Shown piece by piece: positions 1 through 7,263 of a stretch of DNA of 64,000 bases. Below the pieces are notes generated by a model that did no database searches, was not told the origin of the DNA, and saw only the letters and a program-made list of their open reading frames with translations. Both the position numbers and the translations under genes were made by a program. Source of the stretch: Polyangiaceae bacterium (GTDB lineage Bacteria > Myxococcota_A > Polyangia > Polyangiales > Polyangiaceae); contig JAICQL010000011.1 of the NCBI GenBank assembly GCA_025937895.1, positions 1 to 64,000 of the forward strand, in the 5' to 3' direction. Position 1 is the stretch's first letter. Each line of letters opens with the position of its first letter.

Positions 1-438
1 ACCGGCGCGCTCGTCGGCGGGCCGCAACCCAACTCCATCAACTTCCTGATCTGGTGGGACGCGGACGAGCTGCGCGAGCTGGAGGACGGCACGCAAGTGA
101 GAAAGCTCGGCGTGAACCAGCCGCTATTGGCCTGCGGCGAGTGCTCCGCGAACAACGGCAGCAAATCCAACCCCACCATCGTCGGCGATCTGCTGGGCGA
201 CTGGCGTGAAGAGGTCATCTGGCGCGAGACCAGCGGCGCGGCGCTGCGCATCTACACCACCACCGCGCTCACCGAGCGCCGCATCTACACCTTGATGCAC
301 GATCCGCAGTACCGCGCCGCCATCGCCTGGCAGAACGTGGGCTACAACCAGCCGCCCCACCCCAGCTTCCACATCGGCGCCGGGATGGAGGCGCCGCCGC
401 AGCCCGACATCAAGATCCGCGGCCAGCTCCAGCAATAG
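1..438 (+). CDS. Rhamnogalacturonan lyase, PL11 family (C-terminal part)
   Basis: The reading frame is open from the first base, so only the last 145 residues are in the window. They carry the PL11 pattern: NFLIWWDAD, then NNGSKSNPTIVGDLLGDWRE, VIWRETSGAALRIYTTT, YTLMHDPQYR and GIAWQN-like AIAWQNVGYNQPPH, as in YesW/YesX rhamnogalacturonan lyases. These enzymes cleave the rhamnogalacturonan-I backbone of pectin by beta-elimination, usually outside the cell. The end is a natural stop after GQLQQ. The gene has the opposite orientation to the mcc-like cluster that follows and is not part of it. Together with the CE15 esterase at 40465 and the sugar importer at 11817 it suggests use of plant cell-wall polysaccharides. 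The signal peptide and catalytic N-terminal part lie outside the window. Confidence 0.9.
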   Translation, partial: TGALVGGPQPNSINFLIWWDADELRELEDGTQVRKLGVNQPLLACGECSANNGSKSNPTIVGDLLGDWREEVIWRETSGAALRIYTTTALTERRIYTLMHDPQYRAAIAWQNVGYNQPPHPSFHIGAGMEAPPQPDIKIRGQLQQ

Positions 439-511
439 AACGCAGCAATAGAGCTGGTGTTTGGGGGCCGGGCCCGCCTTCAACGGGCCCTGACCGGCAT
501 ATCGGGGCACC

Positions 512-946
512 TCACGGAGCGCTGGGCGGCGCAATCAGCGCGCCCACCCGGCGATCGCGCAGGTACAACCCGCCCCACAAGAACACGGCCACGTAGATGG
601 GGAACAGCGTGTGCGTGAACAGCGGGTTCTCCACCCGCACGTGCGTGGCGATGGCACCGCCGAGGTAGCCCGTCCAGAGCACCGCGCCGATCAGCGCCGT
701 GTGCGGCACCAGATAGAACGCCAGGCACACCAGCTGCAGCACCCCCAGCATCGGCAGCACCGCCGCGGGATAGCCGAGCTCCATCGTGCCCTGCACGGCC
801 TCGGGTGCCACCACCAGCTTGAAGACGGCATCGAACGCCAGGAAAAGCACCGCCAGGCCGCTCAGCACGCGGCCGGTCCAGCGCCACGCGGCGCTGCTGG
901 GGAGGGCGACGGAGTTGGACAAGGCAGGGGATGCAGAGAGGGTCAT
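512..946 (-). CDS. DoxX-like four-helix membrane protein
   Basis: This is a protein of about 144 residues with four hydrophobic segments. The first starts near WTGRVLSGLAVLFLAFDAVFK; later ones include VLPMLGVLQLVCLAFYLVP and FPIYVAVFLWGGLYLRDRR. The charged residues in helix one and the overall length fit the DoxX-like family of small inner-membrane proteins, whose role is usually unknown. I chose the ATG at 946 because GGAGA lies eight bases upstream, although the frame stays open to 1066. It lies 116 bp downstream of the mccF-like gene on the same strand, so read-through is possible, but nothing links it functionally to that cluster. Confidence 0.7.
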   Translation of the reverse strand: MTLSASPALSNSVALPSSAAWRWTGRVLSGLAVLFLAFDAVFKLVVAPEAVQGTMELGYPAAVLPMLGVLQLVCLAFYLVPHTALIGAVLWTGYLGGAIATHVRVENPLFTHTLFPIYVAVFLWGGLYLRDRRVGALIAPPSAP

Positions 947-1062
947 TGAGAGTGTCTCCAGTTGGGTAACACTGATTGGACCCTCCGCGCCCGCCGGGCT
1001 CATCGCTCCGGGGTCACCTTTTTCTTCGCCCCAGCCCCAATCGGGCCCCACGACCGAGCGAA

Positions 1063-2127
1063 TCATTGCGGCGCGCTGCGGTCAGGTGCACCGCCGTCCT
1101 CGGTCGGGCTCTCCAGCAAGGCCAACGACAGCGCTCCGGCGTCGAGCTCCGCCAGGGTGCCGATCGGCAAGGTGGTCATCGGCTCCACGTGCCCCACCTC
1201 CAGCCCCAGCAGGATGGGAATGCGGCGCGGCCCCACGCTGCGCTCGATCAGCTCGTCGAGCGCCGCGTCCTCCAGCTCGACCTCCTTCGGAAAGCGGCCC
1301 ACGCCCAGCGCGGCGATCCGCTCCCACACGCCCAGATGCCGGAGCTGCGTGAAGTAGCGGTCGATCGTGCCCGGCGACTCCGTCTCGTCCTCCTCCAGGA
1401 TCAGCACGGCGCCGTCGAGCTCGGGAAAGTAGCGGGTGCCCGCCAGCAACAGCAGGCAGCCAGCATTCGCCACGATCAGCGGGCCGCGGGCTCGGCCCGG
1501 GCGCAAGCAGCGCCGGCTGGAGCCCGGCACCAGCGCGCGCGGCCTCGTATCGAGCTCGTCCCAGCGCAGGCGCTCTTCGATCCAGCCCGGCGCCGCCGGT
1601 ACCGGACCCACGCCCGCCGTGTGCAGAGCTCGCTCGAACCCACTCCACGTGTAAGCGACGGGCCCGCCAAACTCGCCGAACTGTGGCATCAACGCAGGCC
1701 CGTAGAAGCTGACCAGGCGCGCCTGGCTGTACAGCGCGAGCTGGAACGTCGTCGTGTCGCTGTACCCGATGAACGGCTTCGGTCGGGCACGAAGGCGCTC
1801 GAAGGGCAGGTGCTCGAGCAACTGATGCGCCGAGTGCCCACCGATGCTGGACACGATTGCATCGACCTCATCGTCCTCCCACAGCTCCACCAGCGAGCCA
1901 ACGCGCGACTCCACCGAACCCGCCATGTAGCGATGCTGGGCGCGCGCCGCTGCCGGCACGCGCAGCTGATAGCCGAGGTCGCGCAGCGCCTGGCAGCCGC
2001 GCTCGAAGCGCCTGGGCAGCTGCGCGGGTAACGGAGACGACAGCGAGACGATGCCCAGGGTGGAGCCTGGGGCCAGGCGCCTGGGTTTGACGAGTGGGAG
2101 CTGTGGAGAGCGCACGGTGCTGTTCAC
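1063..2127 (-). CDS. mccF: S66 serine carboxypeptidase, MccF-like self-immunity protein
   Basis: This is a 354-residue cytoplasmic protein of peptidase family S66 (LD-carboxypeptidase/MccF). The nucleophile elbow GYSDTT places Ser123. The acid lies in ILEEDE (Glu245/246) and the histidine in LEVGHVEP (His313). As I recall, E. coli MccF uses Ser118, Glu243 and His311, so the spacing is almost identical. MccF enzymes also carry a substrate-binding loop with a Trp; Trp182 here sits at a similar point. MccF cleaves the link between the aspartyl residue and the nucleotide in processed microcin C and protects the producer. The alternative is a peptidoglycan LD-carboxypeptidase. MccF is preferred because the gene follows an mccA-B-E-D-like gene set on the same strand, 129 bp after the preceding gene. 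The start is a GTG with a distant GGAAG. Confidence 0.82.
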   Translation of the reverse strand: MNSTVRSPQLPLVKPRRLAPGSTLGIVSLSSPLPAQLPRRFERGCQALRDLGYQLRVPAAARAQHRYMAGSVESRVGSLVELWEDDEVDAIVSSIGGHSAHQLLEHLPFERLRARPKPFIGYSDTTTFQLALYSQARLVSFYGPALMPQFGEFGGPVAYTWSGFERALHTAGVGPVPAAPGWIEERLRWDELDTRPRALVPGSSRRCLRPGRARGPLIVANAGCLLLLAGTRYFPELDGAVLILEEDETESPGTIDRYFTQLRHLGVWERIAALGVGRFPKEVELEDAALDELIERSVGPRRIPILLGLEVGHVEPMTTLPIGTLAELDAGALSLALLESPTEDGGAPDRSAPQ

Positions 2128-2256
2128 GTTTGAAGGGTCTTCCGGTTTCTGGGGCGTAGTACGTTATCCGGCACCCCCGCACCCGGCACAAGGCCCCTAC
2201 GGCGACGAGCAAGCCTGAGCCTCCTGAGCTTCACTGCGAACTGCAGTGCGCCGCGG

Positions 2257-2916
2257 CTACGCTAGCCACCACCGGACCACTGGGTCTCCACTCTGCAGCG
2301 GCTTGACGTAACGATGCACCTCGTATGGCGACTCCGACAAGCTCGGGTCATAGCTCCTGCCCTGGGCTGCGAACGCCTTACGCACGTTCTGGCGAAGCTG
2401 CGGTGTGACCGAGTCAAGCTTGCGCAAGGCATTGTCGAACGCGTGCTCGGGCTGAAACAGCACGAACGTCCCCGGCACCCCAAGCGTCGACCGCGAGTGG
2501 CTCAGCGGATACGCGGACGATAGCATCAAGACGAAGAAGCGCTGAGGGCCGAAGCGAAACCACCATCCCTTGGTCTCCACGGGCAGAGCCATACAATTGC
2601 GCCCGCATGGGTCCATCGTGGCCATTGCCGTGAGCAACTCACGCAAGAGCTCGCCCAGGTCCGCGATGGACGCAGGCGCAGCCTGTTCGGCGAACTCCAG
2701 CACGTAACCGTCCCAGTCCATTCGCCCGGTCCCCAGAAGGTCCGCCAGGTCAGCCGCCACGCGGGCCGTATTCTCCACGATACTGAAATCCGCCCGCCAC
2801 TCCGGCCCAGCCACATGCGTACCGGCTCGCGCAAACGGGCAAGCGCTGGCATTGGCAATGCGCTCAAAGCGCTGGTTGAGCGGTAGGCTAGCAGCAAAAC
2901 GGCTACTCACCCTCAC
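2257..2916 (-). CDS. YqcI/YcgG-family protein (possible haem-dependent N-oxygenase)
   Basis: This is a protein of about 219 residues with the layout of the YqcI/YcgG family: an early CPFARAG motif (residues 26-32), a central FGPQRFFVLMLSSAYPLSHS strand-turn with paired His-Ser-Arg, then FVLFQPEHAFD and a C-terminal tail with HRYVKP. The family includes GntA, described as a haem-dependent N-hydroxylase in guanitoxin biosynthesis; most members are uncharacterised. The GTG start overlaps the end of the CmoA-like gene by 14 bp, so the two are probably translated from one mRNA. A second GTG two codons on is equally possible. Context suggests an oxidative tailoring step on the peptidyl-nucleotide, or a protective function. 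That role is inferred; the family assignment rests on motif resemblance only. Confidence 0.65.
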   Translation of the reverse strand: MRVSSRFAASLPLNQRFERIANASACPFARAGTHVAGPEWRADFSIVENTARVAADLADLLGTGRMDWDGYVLEFAEQAAPASIADLGELLRELLTAMATMDPCGRNCMALPVETKGWWFRFGPQRFFVLMLSSAYPLSHSRSTLGVPGTFVLFQPEHAFDNALRKLDSVTPQLRQNVRKAFAAQGRSYDPSLSESPYEVHRYVKPLQSGDPVVRWWLA

Positions 2917-3688
2917 CGCCCTTGCGCGCGAGGAATCCCTGGAAATTCATGACCTGGAAGAACGTGCTGACCGCGTCGAAGCCAGCGGACTGCAGCAGCT
3001 GGACGTTTTCGCTCGCAAAGAATGGAATCAGGCGATTTTCCAGCGCCTGGCGCTTGAGGGCGATCTCGGTGTTGGAGTAGCCGACGCTGCGCTTGTAATC
3101 GTGATACCAATCGATGAAGAGCGCGTTGTGGGCCCGGTCTTGCTGCATGACCTTCTCCACCACGATCAGGTGGCCCCCCTGGCACAGCGAGCGGTGGATC
3201 TTGCGCAGAATGCGCTGGCGCTCCATCGGGCGGATGAACTGCAGCACCAGCACGCAGAGCGCTACCCGCACGTTCGACACTCCCAGCGAGCGACGGCCGG
3301 TGAAGTCCAGCTGCTCGAACTCGATATCGTGCTGCCCCATAAAGGGCTGCAGCTTCGTCCGGCACTCGGCGAGCATGGCGGCGGAGGCGTCAACGCCCAA
3401 GTAGTGCAACCGCTCGCCCGAAGCACGGCTGAGCTCTTCCAGCGCAAGGAAGGTATTGCCCGTCGAACAGCCCAGGTCAACGATCGGGCCGCCGCCGCTC
3501 AGCCGCAAGGTCAGCTCCGCCACGAGGCTCTGGAGCAGGCGATAGCCAGGCACGCTACGCGTGACCATGTCATCGAAGACGCGGGCCACACGCGCGCTAA
3601 ACGCGAAGCCCTCCAAGGCGGCCTCGCCGCCATTGGGTGCCGCAAACACCTCATCCCGACTCGGATCCAAAGTCACACAGGCGGACAT
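2903..3688 (-). CDS. CmoA-like carboxy-S-adenosylmethionine synthase
   Basis: This is a 261-residue class I SAM-fold protein that follows E. coli CmoA almost end to end. It has VFDDMVTRSVPGY at 37-49, SAM motif I VDLGCSTGN at 70-78, LQFIRPMERQ at 149-158, and HDYKRSVGYSNTEIALKR at 196-213. The KRxxGYS block corresponds to the CmoA region that binds the carboxylate of carboxy-SAM. CmoA makes carboxy-SAM from SAM and prephenate, normally for tRNA wobble-uridine modification with CmoB, which is not here. In microcin C-like clusters of Bacillus and Yersinia, as I recall, the CmoA-like part of MccS supplies carboxy-SAM for carboxymethylation of the nucleobase. The preferred ATG at 3688 has a strong AAAGGAGAG eight bases upstream and overlaps the preceding gene by 16 bp. 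A longer start at 3712 has no such site. Confidence 0.85.
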   Translation of the reverse strand: MSACVTLDPSRDEVFAAPNGGEAALEGFAFSARVARVFDDMVTRSVPGYRLLQSLVAELTLRLSGGGPIVDLGCSTGNTFLALEELSRASGERLHYLGVDASAAMLAECRTKLQPFMGQHDIEFEQLDFTGRRSLGVSNVRVALCVLVLQFIRPMERQRILRKIHRSLCQGGHLIVVEKVMQQDRAHNALFIDWYHDYKRSVGYSNTEIALKRQALENRLIPFFASENVQLLQSAGFDAVSTFFQVMNFQGFLARKGGEGE

Positions 3689-5163
3689 GCTGGCAACTCT
3701 CCTTTGCTGCATTCAAAAATGAGAAAATACGGTACCTGGCTCGCCTTGCTGAGGTGAGCGCTGGCCGGCAACTCACGCGCCGGTTGGGGCTCTTGCATGC
3801 TGGTGACGACGAAGCCCGCACGACGCAACTCGGCAAAGTAGAAGGGCGGGTTGCGTTTGAAAGACACGACCTCCGCAATGGCGATCGCGCCGTCTTCGGT
3901 ATGGCGTGCCTTGATGACCCGCCCTTCGTGAAAGTAGTCGCTGATCTCCAGTGACAGGTAGCGCTGCTCGCCCGCCACAAAGCGCTCCTTCCAGAAGCCG
4001 GAGTCCTTCAAGGGATGCGGCAACACGACGATCAATCGCCCCCCGGGCCGCAGCGCCTCGTGGCAACGCCGCAGGACATGGCCGCAGTCTTCGATGTGAT
4101 CGAGGACCATGTTGAGCAGCACCAGGTCGAACTCGCTGCCCAGCGGGGCATCTTCCGCCGTGCCGCTCACCACCTCGATTCGCCCAGGCGTGACCCGCTG
4201 CGCGAGGCAGCGCGCAGCTTCTGCCATCGCTGCCGAGGGCTCCAGCGCCAGCACGTCATGGCCCTGTCGTGCGAAGATCGCGCTCGCCTCGCCGGAGCCT
4301 GCGCCCACATCGAGAACGCGCGCCGGCGGCAGGCTTTTTGCCAGCTCCTCCAGATAAGGATCTACCACCAGTGCGTTTAGGGATTTTTGACTTCGCTCGC
4401 GCTGATATAGCTCCGCAATCTCGGAGAAGGCATCGCCTGGCTTGGCCGGGCGATGCGCAGGGGTGTTGCGGACGAACGTGAACTGCAACTGCTCCAGGTC
4501 GAAGTGCAGTGCCCCGTGGCTCGCATGGGTGGGGGTCCGAGCGCTCACGTCAACGAGCTCTTGAACGGCGAGCTCAGCGGCGAGCCCTGCTAGTAAGGCA
4601 GGCGCAGAGACCCGCGCCGGGACGAGCGGTAGCCAGTCCGGCACGAACTCTCCCGTGAAACACGGGCCAACCTGAAAGGAGTTGCGCGTCACGCGGACGA
4701 AGAGGCCCGTCTGCCCCTCACTCAGCTCGCGGCCCTCGTCGGTGATGACCCATGCGGCTTCATCCGCTGAGTCCACGAGCCGTGCCCCCTCCGCTTGCAA
4801 GGCGTCGCGCAGCACCGCTGCGAAGGCTGCGTCCTGACAGCACACCGCCACGGCACGAGAGCCGAGCCGAGCCAGCCGCGCCACCGCAGCCTCGGCTGCG
4901 GCGCCGCTGGCCGGCACCAACGCGGCCTGCGCAACGAGCATTTCCAGAAACGCCCTCTCGGCCTCCGCATCCGCCGGTCGGCAGCGCTCCAGCGCACCCT
5001 GAATCGACTCCGGACAGCCAAAGGAGCTCAATAGCTCGAGCTGCTCCAACGAGGGGCCTTCCAGTGTTAGATCCATACTGCCCAGCCCCAGACGTGCCAG
5101 CAAGCGCCGGCCATTTAGCCACACGCCCCCGGGGACAATGAAACGGCACTGCGTCGTGTCCAT
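3673..5163 (-). CDS. E1-like/peptide-binding domain fused to a SAM (carboxy)methyltransferase
   Basis: This is a 496-residue two-part protein. Residues 1-240 resemble the N-terminal partner of TOMM/E1-like RiPP enzymes: a small winged-helix-like start (to about residue 85) with LTLEGPSLEQLELL, then a degenerate E1-like stretch ending in VGPCFTGEFVP, an APALLAGLAAELAVQEL helix and FDLEQLQFTFVRNTP. No zinc cysteine pairs or nucleotide loop remain. Residues about 265-490 form a class I methyltransferase: motif I VLDVGAGSGE (283-292), acidic end of strand two LALEPS, then LVLLNMVLDHI and LRPGGRLIVVLPHP. It starts 10 bp after the mccD-like gene and overlaps the CmoA-like gene. Its likely job is to bind the precursor peptide and transfer carboxymethyl from carboxy-SAM to the product, a split equivalent of MccS. 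Plain methylation is the alternative. Confidence 0.7.
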   Translation of the reverse strand: MDTTQCRFIVPGGVWLNGRRLLARLGLGSMDLTLEGPSLEQLELLSSFGCPESIQGALERCRPADAEAERAFLEMLVAQAALVPASGAAAEAAVARLARLGSRAVAVCCQDAAFAAVLRDALQAEGARLVDSADEAAWVITDEGRELSEGQTGLFVRVTRNSFQVGPCFTGEFVPDWLPLVPARVSAPALLAGLAAELAVQELVDVSARTPTHASHGALHFDLEQLQFTFVRNTPAHRPAKPGDAFSEIAELYQRERSQKSLNALVVDPYLEELAKSLPPARVLDVGAGSGEASAIFARQGHDVLALEPSAAMAEAARCLAQRVTPGRIEVVSGTAEDAPLGSEFDLVLLNMVLDHIEDCGHVLRRCHEALRPGGRLIVVLPHPLKDSGFWKERFVAGEQRYLSLEISDYFHEGRVIKARHTEDGAIAIAEVVSFKRNPPFYFAELRRAGFVVTSMQEPQPARELPASAHLSKASQVPYFLIFECSKGELPACPPV

Positions 5164-5173
5164 GGCCGGCTCT

Positions 5174-5968
5174 CTAGTTGGAACGCACGTTGAGCACCCA
5201 GCGGCAGCAAGTCTGATAGCGGCGGTTCTCGTTGAAGACCAGTCGGTCCCGGAACAGGCGCACCAATGTTGCTTCGCGCTGCTCTACGCTCAGGCCATCA
5301 AAGCGATGCTGATGGCGAAGCATGTGCGCGACGGCCGCGTCACGGAGTTCGTCCTCGCTGTTGATGGGCAGTGGCTCGACCCATGACTCCGCGACATCGA
5401 AGTGTAGCGCGAAGAACTCGCGCCAAAAGCTGACCGTACGGGCGGGTGCCGGACGATAGCCGAGGCATTGCTGCAAATCGTCCAGTAGTGACGCCGGAGG
5501 GGTGTCGATGTAGGCCAGCGCGGAAACGCACAGCTTGCCGCCGGGGCGCAGCACGCGAGCCGTCTCCGTGAGGGCACGCTCGCGATCGCTGATAAAACCG
5601 AAGCAGCAGCCAGCGACGACGTGCGAGAACTCCCCTGCGCTCCACGGCAATGAAGCGGCGTCACCGATGCGGTAGTCTAACCTGCCATCAAAAATGGGTG
5701 CGATGGACGCTGCACGCGCGGCCGCAATGGACATCGCCGAAAGATCCAGCCCCGCGCCGGTACAGCCGGTGCGGCGCGATATCGTGCGAGAGGAGAAGCC
5801 TGTATTGCACGCCAGATCGAGCACATGGCTGTCCGCCGAAATACCCGCTCGCTCAATCCACCAGGAAATTGTCGGCTCACCCCCTGGAGGTGAGTTGTCC
5901 TGATCGATGAAGGCTACGAAGTCAGGATATGCCATTTGCCAGATCTGCTCTACGCTCTGCACGTTCAT
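5174..5968 (-). CDS. mccD: MccD-like SAM-dependent aminocarboxypropyl/methyl-transferase
   Basis: This is a 264-residue class I SAM protein. Motif I is VLDLACNTGFSS at 49-60, the strand-two acid is in GLDLSAMS, and the post-I region has GDAASLPWSAGEFSHVV and VLRPGGKLCVSAL. It is almost the length I recall for E. coli MccD. MccD moves a 3-amino-3-carboxypropyl group from SAM to the phosphate of microcin C; a PLP enzyme then decarboxylates it to aminopropyl. The ATG at 5968 overlaps the TGA of the PLP decarboxylase by four bases (ATGA) and has GGAGAG upstream, so the two are translationally coupled, as expected for that two-step reaction. A longer start at 6031 would lie deep in the upstream gene. 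Sequence alone does not exclude an ordinary methyltransferase. Confidence 0.7.
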   Translation of the reverse strand: MNVQSVEQIWQMAYPDFVAFIDQDNSPPGGEPTISWWIERAGISADSHVLDLACNTGFSSRTISRRTGCTGAGLDLSAMSIAAARAASIAPIFDGRLDYRIGDAASLPWSAGEFSHVVAGCCFGFISDRERALTETARVLRPGGKLCVSALAYIDTPPASLLDDLQQCLGYRPAPARTVSFWREFFALHFDVAESWVEPLPINSEDELRDAAVAHMLRHQHRFDGLSVEQREATLVRLFRDRLVFNENRRYQTCCRWVLNVRSN

Positions 5969-7263
5969 TGCTGCTCTCCAACATCCAGGCTGTGTTCCAG
6001 CTCTCTGCCGCGCCGCAGTGACGGGCGGCAACCGCGCAGCTCGCCAGCCATCTGGCGCTGCCGGGCCAAAGAGAAGTGTGCTCGGTCCATTGCCACGACC
6101 GGCGCCCGCGGCCGTATCCAGCCGGCGGAGGAGGCGATGTCGTAGCCACCGCAGGCTCCGATCACGAGCAACTCGGCCGCCCTCGGCAAGGCTGCGGCGA
6201 GCAACCGTGGGCTCAACACATCGCTCTCAAAGCAGTTCGCACCCACGAGCACGAAATGCTGCGAGCCCTGCTCGCGTTGCTCGTCCAGGGTATGAATGGT
6301 ATGCCGCCACGAGATGGCCGAGCGAACCAGGGAGGTGCCGGCATCGCAGGCGACGTAGTGCTCCGCGCCACGGCGCTTGCAGGAGATGACGCGAGTAACC
6401 AGCAGGCCTGCGTCCTCCACCAAGCAGCGGCCCGGCTCGACCACCAAGCGCAGAGTCTCCGGATCCAGGCCAATGCGCGTCAGGCTAGCGGCGACGTTGC
6501 GTGCGTACAGCTCTGGCGCGGGCGGGGCGGCGCCACTGGCGGTAGAGGCGGCATAGCCGCCGCCGATGTCCAGGGAGAACTCGGCCCCGGCGTACTCGCG
6601 GAACCAACCGATGACCTCCGCATATGCCTCTATGGCCACGGCGTGCAGGTCCGTGCCGACGTTGGAGCCCACGTGCAGATGAAGGCCTTGCACCTTGCGG
6701 CCCGCCTGCTCCAGGAGGAGCGTGGCCTGAAAGATTTCATCCTCGAACAGGCCGAAACGAGACCAGGTCTGGCCCGGGCGCGGCGTGGCCAGCCGCAACC
6801 GCAGGGTGGACGTGCTGGGAATGGACTGCAGCAAACGTGCGATGGTTGCCGCTTCTTCTACGGAGTCGATCTGGATCTGGATCCCCAGCTGCAGCGCGCG
6901 CGCCAGCTCGGGCTCCAGCTTGCAGGGGCCATCAAAGTAGATGTCCGCCGGTCGAGCACCGTCAGCCAGCGCCCAGTCGAGCTCGATTCCGGATACGACC
7001 TCAGCGCTCGCGCCCTCGTCCAGCAATTGGCCGGTGACTGCCGCGAGCCCGTTGGTTTTGTAGGAGTACGCGACACTGAGCCGCCGGAAGCTCCGCGCCC
7101 ACGCCGCGCGGAAGCTTCGAAAGCGCTCGCGCACGGCGCCTATATCGAGCAGGAAAAACGGCGTTTCCACCATCGACGTAGCGTGGATGACGCGCTGGCG
7201 CTGCGGCTCACTGAGCGGTAACAAGCACGTGTCCGAGTCGGGTGGCGGCGTGGACCCGGTCAC
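5965..7263 (-). CDS. mccE: Fold-III PLP decarboxylase, like the N-terminal half of MccE
   Basis: This is a 432-residue alanine-racemase-fold decarboxylase of the diaminopimelate/ornithine type. Visible sites are the Schiff-base lysine in YSYKTN (Lys69), HVGSN (197-201), the phosphate-binding LDIGGGY (GGG 234-236), EPGR (276-279), the catalytic cysteine in NCFESDVL (Cys344) and GGYD (372-375). In microcin C maturation the N-terminal half of MccE has this fold and completes the aminopropyl group started by MccD. E. coli MccE also has a C-terminal GNAT acetyltransferase for immunity; that half is missing here, and the protein stops at decarboxylase length. The GTG at 7263 overlaps the MccB stop by four bases and has GGAG seven bases upstream. 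A later ATG at 7173 lacks a ribosome site. An amino-acid decarboxylase of primary metabolism is unlikely in this operon. Confidence 0.8.
   Translation of the reverse strand: MTGSTPPPDSDTCLLPLSEPQRQRVIHATSMVETPFFLLDIGAVRERFRSFRAAWARSFRRLSVAYSYKTNGLAAVTGQLLDEGASAEVVSGIELDWALADGARPADIYFDGPCKLEPELARALQLGIQIQIDSVEEAATIARLLQSIPSTSTLRLRLATPRPGQTWSRFGLFEDEIFQATLLLEQAGRKVQGLHLHVGSNVGTDLHAVAIEAYAEVIGWFREYAGAEFSLDIGGGYAASTASGAAPPAPELYARNVAASLTRIGLDPETLRLVVEPGRCLVEDAGLLVTRVISCKRRGAEHYVACDAGTSLVRSAISWRHTIHTLDEQREQGSQHFVLVGANCFESDVLSPRLLAAALPRAAELLVIGACGGYDIASSAGWIRPRAPVVAMDRAHFSLARQRQMAGELRGCRPSLRRGRELEHSLDVGEQQ

Noticed and set aside
3673..5163. TOMM (thiazole/oxazole) biosynthesis
   Set aside because: The E1-like half resembles TOMM partners, but no YcaO cyclodehydratase or flavin dehydrogenase is present, and the precursor is not Cys/Ser/Thr-rich at its end.
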